Shown in pieces: positions 7,770 to 18,402 of a DNA stretch of 64,000 nucleotides. The translations under genes were made by a program, and so were the position numbers. Position 1 is the first letter of the stretch. Each line of letters opens with the position of its first letter. Origin of the DNA: Gordonia insulae. Its GTDB lineage: Bacteria; Actinomycetota; Actinomycetes; Mycobacteriales; Mycobacteriaceae. The notes under the pieces are model-generated. The model ran no database searches and was not told where the DNA came from. It was given only the letters and a program-made list of their open reading frames with translations. Where the stretch lies: contig NZ_CP033972.1 in NCBI RefSeq assembly GCF_003855095.1, positions 2,666,001 to 2,730,000 on the forward strand. Reading direction: 5' to 3'.

Positions 7770-10594
7770 ATGACCCAAGACATCCAGTTCCTGTTCCTCG
7801 GCCTGGGGAATGGTGCGGTGTATGCGGCTCTCGCGCTGGCCCTGGTGATGACGTACCGCTCGTCAGGCGTCGTCAACTTTGCCACCGGGGCGATCGCGCT
7901 CTACGTTGCCTACACGTACGCGTACCTGCGTACCGGGGAATTGCTGATCCCGATTCCCGGATTGCCGAAGACACTTCACCTGGCCGACTCTCTCGCGGTC
8001 GCGCCGGCGATGGCGCTCTCCCTGGTGATCGCCGCAGCACTCGGAGTGTTCCTGTACTTCGCGGTCTTTCGATTGCTTCGTACGGCTCCTGCCACGGCGA
8101 AAGCGGTGGCGTCGATCGCCTTGATGCTGGTCGTACAAGCCCTTCTCGCCGCTCGGGTGGGTACCACCCCGGTGTCCGTGGACGCCATCCTGCCGTCCGA
8201 TGTGATGAACTTCGGCAGCATCAGGGTGCCCGCCGACCGACTCTGGTTCGCCGTCATCATCGTCGCGCTGACAATCCTGTTGATCCTGGCGTTCCGGCTG
8301 ACCAGGTTCGGTCTCGCCACCCGGGCGGCCGCCGAGTCAGAGACCGGCGCGTTGGTCACCGGACTCTCCCCAGAACGGATCGCGTATGCCAACTGGGCGC
8401 TGAGCACGGCCATCGCAGGCCTGTCCGGCATCCTCATCGCGCCCATCGTGCCGTTGATCCCGATCTCGTACACCCTGTTCATCGTGCCGGCGCTGGCCGC
8501 AGCACTGGTCGGCAACTTCAGCTCGGTGGGGGTCGCGGTGGCCGCCGGCTTGGGCATCGGCGTCCTGCAGTCCGAGATGACCCATATCCAGTCGACCGTG
8601 AGTTGGATGCCCAAATCGGGTATGGCCGAACTCATCCCGCTTGTACTCCTGCTGTTGTTCCTCCTGGTGCGCGGCCGGCCACTGCCGACTCGCGGTGCGC
8701 TGATCCAGAACACCCTCGGCACCGCACCGCGGCCGAAGAACCTGCTACCGGTGACCGCGGTATGGACCGTGATCGGCGCAGCCGGGCTGATGTTCACCGC
8801 AGGCAGTTACCGGGGCGCGATCATCGCGACGTTCATCCTGGCGATAGTCGCCCTGTCGCAGGTGGTGGTCACTGGATTCGCCGGGCAGATCTCGCTCGCG
8901 CAGCTGACCCTCGGCGGCGTCGGCGCCTTCATGGTCAGCCGTCTCTCGCAGGATTGGGGAATCCCGTTCCCGATCGCGCCGATCCTCGCCGCGCTCGTCG
9001 CGACGGTCGTCGGCGTCGTCGTCGGACTGCCCGCGCTCCGCATCCGCGGACTCCCCGTCGCCGTCGTCACCTTGGGCCTGGCCGTTTTCCTCGAGGCGTT
9101 CTGGTTCCGCAACAACGCATTCAACGGCGGCGTCGATGGAGCTCACGTTGACCCACCGTCCCTCTTCGGGCTGGACCTGGGAATCGGCGCCGGTGACGAC
9201 TACCCACGTATCCCGTTCGGGCTGATGTGCCTGCTCGTCCTCGTCGTGATCGCCATCGGGGTGGCCAAGCTGCGGACAAGTCGACTCGGCGCGTCCATGC
9301 TCGCGGTCCGCGCAAACGAACGATCGGCGGCCGCGGCCGGTATCAACGTGTCCCGCACCAAGCTCATCGCATTCGCGATCGGGGCGTTCATCGCGGGTAT
9401 CGGCGGATCGCTGATGGCCTACCAACAGACGATGGCGGTTCCCGATTCGTTCACTGCGATGGGCGGCATCGCCATGTTCGCGATCTGCTACCTGGCGGGT
9501 GTCAGCTGCGTCTCCGGCGGCGTTCTCGCCGGTGTCATGGGCGCCGGCGGCCTGATGTTCGTCGTTCTCGACCGCGTGGCCAACATCGGCGACTACTACG
9601 CAGTCATCACCGGCATTCTGTTGGTGGTGACGGTGATCGCCAGCCCGGAGGGCATCATCTCCGACGTCTACAAGCGCCGTGATCAGCTGCGTGCACGCTT
9701 CCGCCCCACCGATGCCGACCAGCCCGATCTGGGGCTCGACATCACTCAGACGGAGGAGACGCTCCAACGCAGGACATCGAGCAGTATCGGCGACGTGATC
9801 CTGACCGCCGAGGGGATCGGAGTGACCTACGGCGGGATCACGGCGCTGGACGACGTGACCTTCGATGTCCGAGAAGGCGAGATTATCGGCCTGATCGGAC
9901 CGAACGGTGCCGGCAAGACCACATTCATCGACGCGATCAGCGGTTTTGCCGAGGCACGCGGCGCAGTGGCACTCGACGGCAAGTCGCTCGACGGCCGGCG
10001 CGCATTCCGTCGCAGTCGAGCCGGATTGGGACGGACGTTCCAGGGCATCGAGCTCTACGATGATCTGTCGGTTCGCGAGAATGTCGAGGTCGGCACAACC
10101 GCAGCCCATCACCATGACTCAGGCCTCAAGCCGCTGGATGAGGACCAGATGAATCGGTTGTTCGAGGTACTTCACCTGGGCGCGGTGATCGATCGACCGG
10201 TCCGGGAGTTGTCGCAGGGGCAACGCCAGCTGGTATCGGTTGCCCGGGCACTGGCCGGCCGGCCGCGAGTCGTGCTGCTCGATGAGCCCGCTGCCGGCCT
10301 CGACAGCAGTGAAAGTCAATGGCTCGGTGAGCGATTGCGGGCCATCCGGGATGCCGGCACCACCATCGTCATGGTCGACCACGACATGGACCTCGTTCTC
10401 AACGTCTGCGACCGAATCGTCGTACTCGACCTGGGGCGCCGGATCGCGGTCGGTACACCCGACGAGATCCGGATCGACCCGGTGGTCACCCGCGCATATC
10501 TCGGCGCCACACATAGCGGACAGCACAGTTCCGCCGATGAGGTCGTCGTGACCGAAACAAGTCAGCAGGAAGTCAACGGACAGGAGGTCAACGC

Positions 10595-10598
<4 letters not shown>
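7770..10598 (+). CDS. LivH-LivM-LivG fusion: two permeases and an ATPase in one branched-chain-type ABC transporter protein
   Basis: A single 942-residue frame covers three subunits that are normally separate. Residues 1 to about 310 form a LivH-type permease (GLGNGAVYAALALALVMTYR, NFATGAIALY). About 325-640 form a LivM-type permease (GFAGQISLAQLTLGGVGAFM, RANERSAAAAGIN). About 672-925 form a LivG-type ATPase with Walker A GPNGAGKT (710-717), signature LSQGQ (814-818), Walker B ending in Asp838-Glu839 and switch His871. The frame is open upstream to 7536, but ATG 7770 (MTQDIQFLFLGL) is the natural LivH start. It overlaps the next ATPase gene by four bases (ATGA). With that gene and the binding proteins at 11547 and 878 it makes a full importer. 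LivM-LivG fusions are known in actinobacteria; a triple fusion is less common. Confidence 0.93.
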
Positions 10599-11362
<764 letters not shown>

Positions 11363-11546
11363 GGACCTCCCGGCACCGCACCGACGGTGCACACGAATCT
11401 CCTGTGGCCGTATCGCCTTGGCGACCAAGCCGCAGACCATTGATCGATGACGTGGCGAACAGACGTATTTCGCGAACGATGCCTATGAGACGGCGAACCA
11501 AAGTTCAGAATCAACCAAGCCTCGCCAGAGGCGAAAGGATTGTGCC

Positions 11547-12794
11547 ATGAAGCTCTCCCGCGGGATCACCTCTCCATGGGTGATAGCAATTGCCGCCTCT
11601 GCGGCGGTGATGACCGCCGCCACTGCGTGCGGATCAGACTCCTCTGACAGCGCCAGCACGACCAGCAGCGCCGCACTCCCCTCCGACGCCTTCCCGGGCA
11701 AGGCCGCCACCGGGGCGCCTGTCCGCATAGGTCTCATCAACAACGAAGGTGGACAGGCGATCTCGCAACCCGAGAACAGGGAGGCCGCGGAGGCCGCGAC
11801 GAAGTACGCCAATGAGAATCTCGGTGGGATCGCGGGACGCCCGATCGAGCTCGTGGTGTGCAAGGAGCAAGAAGACCCTGTATCCGCCCGCAACTGCGCG
11901 AATCAGATGGTCGAGCAGAAGGTTTCGGCCGTCGTCGTCACCAGCACCGGCCTCGGAAACATCATGGCTCCGATCATCACCGCTGCCGGAATTCCGTACG
12001 CAACAGCGCTCGCCGGCAGCCAGGCCGAGACCAGCAGCGACAACGCATACGTCTGGACTGCCGGAAGCAGCACCTCCCAGGTCATGGCCAATTATGCGAA
12101 GAAGGAGGGCATGAAGTCGGTTGTCGCGTACTCGATCGACAGTCCTGCGGCCACCGGATCGCTGGAAATGATCGGCGCACCCGCGTTCAAGGCCGCCGGA
12201 ATCGACTTCAAGGTCATTCCGATCCCCTACGGCTCACCCGACGCCACACCGCAGGTCAGCTCGGGTCTGGATGCCAACCCGGATGGCGTCATCGTGTACG
12301 GCGAGTCGACTGTCTGCACCTCGGTCTTGAAGTCCCTCAAGACATTGGGCTCATCGGCGACGATCATGACACCTCAAGCATGCGCAGCCCAGGATGTCGT
12401 GGACGGAGTGGGTGCCGGAAACCTGGAGGGACTCAAAGTTTTCAGCAACGCCGACACCACCTCAGACGATCCGGAGAGCGCTTTGTTCCGCGCCGTCATG
12501 CAGAAGTACGCACCGAACACGTCGACCGCAGGCTATGCAGTGGCCGGTTATCAGGGCGTGCTCGGTCTGGTGCGTGCGACCAGCGGACTCACCGGCGAGG
12601 TGAACCCGGCATCGGTGGGTGGCGCGATCCAGCAAGCACAGCGTGTGGTGCTGCCGGCAGGCGACGGGATCACCTTCACCTGCGACGGAAACCAGGTCCC
12701 CGGCATGAAGTCGGTGTGCGGGAACGAATTGATCGTGCTGACGATGAAGGACGGCAAGCTGACCGATCCCAGCACGGTTGCGCTGTCCGCCTGA
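11547..12794 (+). CDS. ABC transporter substrate-binding lipoprotein (Leu/Ile/Val-type), second copy
   Basis: Exported solute receptor for the adjacent importer. The signal peptide ends in a lipobox (TAATAC, Cys28), followed by a Ser/Asp-rich linker and a Peripla_BP_6 domain starting VRIGLINNEGG. Long stretches are identical or nearly so to the protein encoded at 878-2134, for example ISQPENREAA, GNIMAPIIT and MKSVVAYSID, so one is a duplicate. It is the last gene of the transporter operon and is followed by a strong hairpin terminator. The 184-bp gap before it could hold an extra promoter raising receptor expression over the membrane parts. Confidence 0.94.
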   Translation: MKLSRGITSPWVIAIAASAAVMTAATACGSDSSDSASTTSSAALPSDAFPGKAATGAPVRIGLINNEGGQAISQPENREAAEAATKYANENLGGIAGRPIELVVCKEQEDPVSARNCANQMVEQKVSAVVVTSTGLGNIMAPIITAAGIPYATALAGSQAETSSDNAYVWTAGSSTSQVMANYAKKEGMKSVVAYSIDSPAATGSLEMIGAPAFKAAGIDFKVIPIPYGSPDATPQVSSGLDANPDGVIVYGESTVCTSVLKSLKTLGSSATIMTPQACAAQDVVDGVGAGNLEGLKVFSNADTTSDDPESALFRAVMQKYAPNTSTAGYAVAGYQGVLGLVRATSGLTGEVNPASVGGAIQQAQRVVLPAGDGITFTCDGNQVPGMKSVCGNELIVLTMKDGKLTDPSTVALSA

Positions 12795-12832
12795 CAGGAG
12801 GCGAACGACACAGTTCGACGATTTGCCCCGTG

Positions 12833-12867
12833 AAGCCCTCCGCCGACACTCTGTCGGCGGAGGGTTT
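12833..12867 (+). terminator. Intrinsic terminator after transporter operon
   Basis: Perfect 13-bp stem CCCTCCGCCGACA / TGTCGGCGGAGGG with a 3-base loop, extended by A-T pairs and followed by TTT. It lies 40 bp after the binding-protein stop codon. Confidence 0.8.
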
Positions 12868-12954
12868 CCCGTTGCGGCGCGGCCTGTTCCGAGTCGAGCA
12901 CCGACGTCTCGGGTAGCATAAGGGGCGAACAATCGTCGTCGCCGGGAGTGAACC

Positions 12955-13512
12955 TTGACCGCCACTGCGCTCGATCCGCACACCGCACTCGTATTGATAG
13001 ACCTGCAGAACGGGACCCTCGGCCGGGGGCTGGTGCATCAATCGGCCGACATCGTCGCCCGCTCCGTCGCTCTGGCGAATGCTTTCGCCGACAGGGACAT
13101 GACAATCGTCATCGTGCGCGCCACTGGCACCCCAGCTGGCCGGACCGAGTATTCCGCGTCGATGCCCGACGGATTCCCGCCCGAGTTCGCGGAACTCCAT
13201 CCCGACATCGACGCCATCGGTTCCGCGGTGCGGGTGGACAAGTCCAGCTGGGGCGCGTTCGTCGGCACCGATCTGCACGGCGAATTGTCAGCTCGCGGCA
13301 TCACCCAGGTCGTCTTGGCCGGTGTGGCCACCAGTTTCGGCGTGGAATCCAGCGCGCGTGAAGCCTATGACCTCGGCTATAACGTGGCGATCGCGATCGA
13401 TGCCATCAGTGACGCGCGGGCCGCATCGCACGACCACGTGGTGTCATCGGTGTTCCCTGCGCTCGCCGAATTGGCAACAACCGACGACATCCTCGCGCTT
13501 CTGAAGAAGTAG
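12955..13512 (+). CDS. Isochorismatase-like hydrolase with Gly at the nucleophile position
   Basis: Cysteine-hydrolase (isochorismatase) fold, 185 aa. It starts at TTG 12955 with GGGAG upstream. Asp16 (LVLIDLQNG) and Lys96 (VDKSSWG) of the usual catalytic triad are present. In the third motif, GVATSFGVESSA, Gly129 stands where amidases have the nucleophilic Cys. Gly at this site is also found in true isochorismatases such as EntB and PhzD, which hydrolyse a vinyl ether without covalent catalysis, so the protein is unlikely to be a nicotinamidase-type amidase. It follows the transporter terminator and precedes a SnoaL-like and an SDR gene on the same strand. A vinyl-ether or enol-type catabolic intermediate is a possible substrate, by inference only. 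Confidence 0.8.
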   Translation: MTATALDPHTALVLIDLQNGTLGRGLVHQSADIVARSVALANAFADRDMTIVIVRATGTPAGRTEYSASMPDGFPPEFAELHPDIDAIGSAVRVDKSSWGAFVGTDLHGELSARGITQVVLAGVATSFGVESSAREAYDLGYNVAIAIDAISDARAASHDHVVSSVFPALAELATTDDILALLKK

Positions 13513-13735
13513 CGCGACCGCGCCGTCCGGCAAGCCAGCGGAATGCCGGCCGGTCGCCACAGCGACATGCCCTATCTCCCAGATTCCGTCCCACTCAACG
13601 GAATCGGGTCACGAGCATCGACGACGAGATTCCGTACGCTCGGAATCGAGCAAGACTCCGGAACCGAACTCGGGGCAGCTCTGCAGCGCACGCAGTTCGG
13701 GATCGCCGGAACGCCGGATCGAGTGGAGGCGACGG

Positions 13736-14212
13736 ATGACGACAACGACCAGACACGAACTGCAGTTGACCGCGACTCGCCTGAGCGTGGACTACGCGTA
13801 CGCGATCGATACCCGCGACTGGGACCTCTTCGCCGACCTCTTCACCGAAGACGTCGTTGTCGAGTACACCGGCATGCCCGAGATTCGGGGCATCACGCAG
13901 TGGTTGGATTACTTCATCCCGTTTCATGAGGACTGTCCGTGGACGCTGCACAAGATGACCAACCACCGCTCGGGGTACGGCCCAGATGGTGCGTGGGCCA
14001 TGTGCTACGGAGACGTCACGTGGCTTCACCGACGCGACGAGAATCGGCTCAATCACGCAGTGAATGTATATCGCGATGATCTTCAGTACGACGGCACCAC
14101 GTGGCGCATTGCCCGACGACGAATGAACATCGTCGGTTCGGACTCTGCCGACATCACAGCGGCAGGAATCCACCTGCCGGCATCGGTGCGCAGTATCGCA
14201 ACCGACAACTGA
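13736..14212 (+). CDS. SnoaL-like (NTF2-fold) protein
   Basis: A 158-residue alpha+beta-barrel protein of the SnoaL/limonene-epoxide-hydrolase-like superfamily. Visible hallmarks are the N-terminal helix ending in YAYAIDTRDWDLFADLFTED, then GITQWLDYF, HKMTNHRSG and a terminal strand TTWRIARRRMNIV. Members include cyclases, isomerases, hydratases and catalytically silent proteins, so a function cannot be assigned. ATG 13736 has GGAGG upstream. It precedes the mycofactocin-type SDR by 52 bp and may act on the same intermediate. Two further SnoaL-like genes occur at 41507 and 42006, each also beside an SDR. Confidence 0.8.
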   Translation: MTTTTRHELQLTATRLSVDYAYAIDTRDWDLFADLFTEDVVVEYTGMPEIRGITQWLDYFIPFHEDCPWTLHKMTNHRSGYGPDGAWAMCYGDVTWLHRRDENRLNHAVNVYRDDLQYDGTTWRIARRRMNIVGSDSADITAAGIHLPASVRSIATDN

Positions 14213-14264
14213 CGACTGGACACACGGGCGAACGTAGCGCCCACCTACGAAGGAGATAGACGCC

Positions 14265-15152
14265 ATGACCGAAGCCAACGCCACTTCGATCCCGGGACCG
14301 GCCGTGATCGCAACGATCCCGGAGGCGCCGATTCCCGACGCTCCCAACGCACGTCGCTTTGTCGACAAGGTCGTGCTGGTCACCGGCGCGGCTCGGGGAC
14401 AGGGCCGGGCCGAGGCAGTCCGGTTTGCCGCCGAAGGTGCGGACATCATCGCCATCGACATCTGCGCTGACCTGCCGACCACCGAGTATCCCGGTGCCAC
14501 GCCCGCCGACCTCGACGAGACCGCTCAGTTGGTGAAAGGTCACGGCCGTCGAATCGTCACGTCCATCACCGACATCACCGACTTCGCCGCTCTGCAGAAT
14601 GCGGTGGACAACGGCGTCGAGCAACTCGGTGGTCTCGACGTCGTCATCGCGAACGCAGGAATGACGACTGCGTCGCTGACGTGGGAGATCGACCTCGATC
14701 ACTGGCATGCCACCATCGACAACAACCTCCATGGTGCGTTCTACACCGCCAAGGCGACGGTGCCGATCATGATCGAGCAGGGCCGCGGCGGCGCCATCGT
14801 GTTCACCAGCTCGGTCGCCGGACTCAAGGGACTGCCGCTGCTCGCCGACTACGCGGCCGCCAAACACGGTGTCACCGGATTGGCCAAGACACTCGCCAAT
14901 GAGCTGGCCGCATATCGCATTCGGGTCAACACCGTGCACCCGCACGGGGTCGCCACCGACCTCACCGTCCCGGAATTGCACGGCAAGCTGGCCGCCCGAC
15001 AGGATCTCGGTCTGCTGTACATGGGCAGCCTGCCGGACGAGACGAGCGAGTCCGAGGACATCGCCGCCGCCATTGCGTGGCTGGCCTCCAATGAAGCGCG
15101 CCACGTCACCGGCATCCAGCTTCCCGTGGACCTCGGTAGGACCAATCGGTGA
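14265..15152 (+). CDS. Mycofactocin-coupled SDR family oxidoreductase
   Basis: Short-chain dehydrogenase predicted to oxidise an alcohol while handing electrons to mycofactocin, its NAD remaining bound. The cofactor motif is VTGAARGQGRAEAVRFA, and the next strand continues with the ADIIAIDIC signature and an insertion of about 30 residues (LPTTEYPGATPADLDETAQL) typical of the mycofactocin subgroup. Catalytic Ser and YxxxK appear as TSSVAG and YAAAKHG. A non-conserved leader of about 30 residues precedes the domain. It lies between a SnoaL-like gene and an acyl-CoA synthetase on one transcript. No mycofactocin biosynthesis genes are in the window. The alcohol substrate is unknown. Confidence 0.92.
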   Translation: MTEANATSIPGPAVIATIPEAPIPDAPNARRFVDKVVLVTGAARGQGRAEAVRFAAEGADIIAIDICADLPTTEYPGATPADLDETAQLVKGHGRRIVTSITDITDFAALQNAVDNGVEQLGGLDVVIANAGMTTASLTWEIDLDHWHATIDNNLHGAFYTAKATVPIMIEQGRGGAIVFTSSVAGLKGLPLLADYAAAKHGVTGLAKTLANELAAYRIRVNTVHPHGVATDLTVPELHGKLAARQDLGLLYMGSLPDETSESEDIAAAIAWLASNEARHVTGIQLPVDLGRTNR

Positions 15153-15213
15153 TGCCGGCGCCCGGAGCGCGCGCAATGCACGTCCGATGCGGCGCTGACG
15201 ACGGTCGGCACAC

Positions 15214-16728
15214 GTGAACCTGACAGCACTGGCTTGCACACTCGGCGACAAACCCGCATTGATCATGGCCGATAGTGGCGAGTCATTGTCCTACGGTGAG
15301 CTCGAGGGTCGGTCGAATCAGATCGCACACCTGTTCCGCCGGTGCGGGTTACGTCCTGGTAATCATGTCGCCGTTCTGATGGAGAACTGCCTGGACTATT
15401 TCCCCATCGTCTGGGCGGCACAACGTGCCGGCTTGTTCTACACACCGGTCAACTGGCACCTCGGCGACGACGAAGCTGCGTACATCGTGGACAACTGCAC
15501 CGCGCAGTTCTTGGTGCATTCGGCATCCCTCGACGGTGCCGCGATAGCCGAGTCGGTTGGCGGAGTGAAATATCGGTACGTGGTCGGTGAGACCACCGGA
15601 TCCTCAGAGCGCCTGGCCGACGCCCTGAGCGGGTTGCCGTCGACCCCCATCGATGGCGAGTCCGAGGGCTATTACATGTTCTACTCGTCCGGAACGACGG
15701 GCAGACCCAAGGGCATCCTCCCGACGCGCGATCCGCAGGCCTTCGGCACGGGCCTACCGATCGATCACCGTATGCACACGCATTTCGGATTCGGTTCTGA
15801 GACTGTGTTTCTCAGTACCGGCCCGCTGTATCACGCGGCTCCCCTGGCTTGGGCGATGGGCACGATCCGAAACGGGGGCACGGCGATCGTGACCCGCAGA
15901 TTCGACGCGGAGTCGACACTGCGGGTGATCGAGACCCATCGGGTCACGCATGCGATGTTCGTGCCGACCATGTTTGTGCGAATGCTCAAACTCGATCCTG
16001 CCACCCGCCTCGGCGTGGACGTGAGCAGTCTCGAGCTGGTCATCCACTCGGCCGCCCCATGTCCCGACAGCGTCAAACGGGCGATGATCGACTGGTTCGG
16101 CCCCAAGATCACCGAGTTCTACGGCGCCAGCGAGGGCACCGGATTCTTCATGATCGACAGCCCGGAGTGGTTGGCCCACCCGGGTTCGGTTGGCCGTCCG
16201 CTGGTGGGCGCGGTGCATATCTGCGACGACGACGGGCGCGAACTGCCCACCGGTGAGACCGGCACGGTGTGGTTCGACGGTGTACGCCGTTTCGAGTACC
16301 ACCGCGACGCCCAGCGCACCGCAGAAGCATTCGACCACCGTGGCTGGACCACATTGGGCGATCTCGGTCATGTCGATGATCAGGGGTATCTGTACCTGTC
16401 GTCTCGCCGGACAGACCTGATCATTTCCGGTGGCGTCAACATCTATCCGACAGAAGTCGAAGATGTGCTCCTCGAGCATCCGGCGATCGTGGACGTCGCC
16501 GTAATCGGACTGCCGGATCCCGACATGGGTCAGGTCGTCCATGCAGTCGTGACCCCGCTCGCCGCCAAGGCTGTGGACGTGGGACTCGAAACCGACATAC
16601 TCGCCTTCTGCCAATCACGCCTGGCACGCTTCAAGTGCCCGCGCACACTGCGTTTCGGCGAGGTACCCCGGTTGCCGAGTGGCAAGATCGTGCGCCGCCA
16701 ACTCATGGCCACGGCCACCGAGGCCTGA
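15214..16728 (+). CDS. Acyl-CoA synthetase (AMP-forming, FadD-like)
   Basis: ANL-superfamily ligase activating a carboxylic acid through an acyl-adenylate to its CoA thioester. It has the P-loop YSSGTTGRPKG, the A5 motif FYGASEGTG, TLGDLGHVDDQGYLYLSSR and the C-terminal Lys in SGKIVRRQL. Length is 504 aa from a GTG start. It is the last gene of the run that begins with the isochorismatase-like gene. Other AMP-dependent ligases occur at 37626, 58668 and 63729, so the pathway has several CoA-activation points or several acid substrates. Substrate cannot be read from sequence. Confidence 0.92.
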   Translation: MNLTALACTLGDKPALIMADSGESLSYGELEGRSNQIAHLFRRCGLRPGNHVAVLMENCLDYFPIVWAAQRAGLFYTPVNWHLGDDEAAYIVDNCTAQFLVHSASLDGAAIAESVGGVKYRYVVGETTGSSERLADALSGLPSTPIDGESEGYYMFYSSGTTGRPKGILPTRDPQAFGTGLPIDHRMHTHFGFGSETVFLSTGPLYHAAPLAWAMGTIRNGGTAIVTRRFDAESTLRVIETHRVTHAMFVPTMFVRMLKLDPATRLGVDVSSLELVIHSAAPCPDSVKRAMIDWFGPKITEFYGASEGTGFFMIDSPEWLAHPGSVGRPLVGAVHICDDDGRELPTGETGTVWFDGVRRFEYHRDAQRTAEAFDHRGWTTLGDLGHVDDQGYLYLSSRRTDLIISGGVNIYPTEVEDVLLEHPAIVDVAVIGLPDPDMGQVVHAVVTPLAAKAVDVGLETDILAFCQSRLARFKCPRTLRFGEVPRLPSGKIVRRQLMATATEA

Positions 16729-16777
16729 CTCCACCGCATGTGCGGGGAGGACCGGGTCGGCGCTCAGCGCCGTCCGC

Positions 16778-17299
16778 TCACTGCTGTGCCCAGTTGTTGA
16801 ATCCGCTGGCGGTCACGGCTGCCCTGAGTTTACTCGAGTCGTAGGTGAACACATCGACCGGTTCGAACTCGATGACGACCCGAGAGGGGGTGTCGAGGAG
16901 TTTCATCTGTTGACGGAACGATTCATCGTCGGCGGCCATCCCGACGCGCTTCAGGAAAAGCGGGAGCAGCCATCGAACACGGTCACGATCACCGTCGTGG
17001 ACCACCGCCCGGGTTTTGGCCGTCACCATGGCCCCACCCGACTCGACACCGAGGCTCGTCACGACGACGCAGCTCTCGGGGCGATCTCGCAACGCCTGCA
17101 CACGCTTTCGCTTCGTCGTCGTGTGCACCCAGAACCTTCCGCTGTCCCATACGAAGGAATGCGGCATGGCCACCGGCCACCCATCCCGATTCGTCCAGCA
17201 GACCGTGCACTCGTTCTGGAGCTCGAAAAGTCTCTCGCGCTCTTCGAGATTCAGCGTGAACGCGGACACATCGTCGAGATCGTTGATCTTGTCTCCCAT
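16778..17299 (-). CDS. Flavin/F420 split-barrel protein (pyridoxamine-phosphate-oxidase-like)
   Basis: A 173-residue split beta-barrel of the PNPOx-like/FDOR superfamily. Visible signatures are VCWTNRDGWPVAMPHSFVWD and TTKRKRVQALRDRPESCVVV, which line the flavin-binding edge. The preferred start is ATG 17299; the frame runs further upstream without a ribosome site. In actinobacteria such proteins use FMN, F420 or haem, and many reduce unsaturated bonds or nitro groups. It converges with the acyl-CoA synthetase and lies downstream of the crotonase on the same strand. A second split-barrel protein is encoded at 18403, divergent from the crotonase. Confidence 0.8.
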   Translation of the reverse strand: MGDKINDLDDVSAFTLNLEERERLFELQNECTVCWTNRDGWPVAMPHSFVWDSGRFWVHTTTKRKRVQALRDRPESCVVVTSLGVESGGAMVTAKTRAVVHDGDRDRVRWLLPLFLKRVGMAADDESFRQQMKLLDTPSRVVIEFEPVDVFTYDSSKLRAAVTASGFNNWAQQ

Positions 17300-17399
17300 G
17301 TAACTCGACGCTACAAGTGCCGCGCAACCCCACGCCCGCCCGAATTTCACTCAGAGAAACGGTAATCCACCTGATCACCGGTCCGGCCAAGAGTTGGCG

Positions 17400-18230
17400 T
17401 CATAGACGCCCCGGACGCTTGAGCGCATCCGGAACCCAATTGGGCGGTCGGCGCTCCGAGAACGCCTTCCAGCCCTCCACGAACTCAGGTCCTCTCAGGC
17501 TGTCCGCCATACCGATGCGATCGTGGAGGCCGACGTATGAGTCAATAACGCGCTTGACCTGGAGCCGCGCGTCAGGCGCGGTCGACGCCGCCGAGGTCAG
17601 TAGTTCGAGTGAGACGTCCATGACCTCCTCGTCTGGCACCACGCGATTGATGAGGCCCCACTCGACTGCTTCCGCAGCGGAGAGCACCCGACCCGTGAAC
17701 ATCAGGTCTTTGGCTCTGACCGGGCCAACCATTCGAGGAAGCATCTGTGCGTAGTAGAGATCGGCTATGCCCCGGAACAGTTCCGGGACTCGGAACGTGG
17801 CGCTGCGTGCTGCCACGGATATGTCGGAGCACATCGCGATCATGAGTCCGCCGCCCTGGCAGAGCCCGTTGATCGCCGACACGACCGGCTTCGCGCTCAT
17901 TCGCAAGGTGTCGAAGGGAAGTACGTCGATCATCGAGAGGTCAGTCCAGCTGTCGGGCGTGTTCCTTCCCAGATCGCCTCCGGGGATGAACACATCTCCC
18001 ACACCCGTGATGACAAGCCCACTCAGGTCCGGCTCGGAGTCAACACGTTTCACCGCGTACTTCACACCGAAGTACATTGCATTGGTGAGCGCATTGCGTG
18101 CTTCCGGCCGATCGACCACCAGATGAGCGAACGGCCCCTGTCGACTGAACTTCAAGTACGGGCTTCCCGGATAGTCACCCGATGGTGGAGGTGCATCATA
18201 GATGGGGTGTCGACTTTGCTCGGTCGTCAT
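17400..18230 (-). CDS. Enoyl-CoA hydratase/isomerase (crotonase) family protein
   Basis: Crotonase fold, 276 aa. The oxyanion-hole segments are NALTNAMYFG and the glycine turn GLCQGGGLMIA. The first catalytic Glu of classical hydratases, which follows the glycine triplet, is replaced by Leu/Met, while the second is present in VPELFRG. A simple hydratase is therefore less likely than an isomerase, hydrolase or lyase of the superfamily. It has an N-terminal extension of about 30 residues (PPPSGDYPGSPYLKFS). It is transcribed away from the split-barrel protein at 18403 and is followed by the one at 16778. Confidence 0.85.
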   Translation of the reverse strand: MTTEQSRHPIYDAPPPSGDYPGSPYLKFSRQGPFAHLVVDRPEARNALTNAMYFGVKYAVKRVDSEPDLSGLVITGVGDVFIPGGDLGRNTPDSWTDLSMIDVLPFDTLRMSAKPVVSAINGLCQGGGLMIAMCSDISVAARSATFRVPELFRGIADLYYAQMLPRMVGPVRAKDLMFTGRVLSAAEAVEWGLINRVVPDEEVMDVSLELLTSAASTAPDARLQVKRVIDSYVGLHDRIGMADSLRGPEFVEGWKAFSERRPPNWVPDALKRPGRL

Positions 18231-18303
18231 CTCCGGTGTCCTCGCTCTCGATCGACCGCAGACGCGGATGGTCTCTCATATTCGTAGTGTTGATAATTCA
18301 CTC

Positions 18304-18321
18304 AGTCAACTATGTTTGACT
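18304..18321. promoter_or_regulatory. Inverted repeat in divergent crotonase / split-barrel promoter
   Basis: AGTCAA-CTATGT-TTGACT forms a 6-bp perfect inverted repeat, 8 of 9 if the arms are extended, and contains the half-site AACTATGT of the motif at 60254. It lies between two divergent genes in an AT-rich patch. Confidence 0.45.
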
Positions 18322-18402
18322 CAGTCGTCATCGACATGCGTCGCCGGTGCATGGCGACCCCAGAGAATCTGCCCCGATCCACGCCGACAGAGGAGTTGTC
18401 GC

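Noticed and set aside
8745..10115. 456-codon minus-strand open frame
   Set aside because: Antisense to the transporter fusion; the translation is charged, repetitive in Asp/His/Glu and has no domain.
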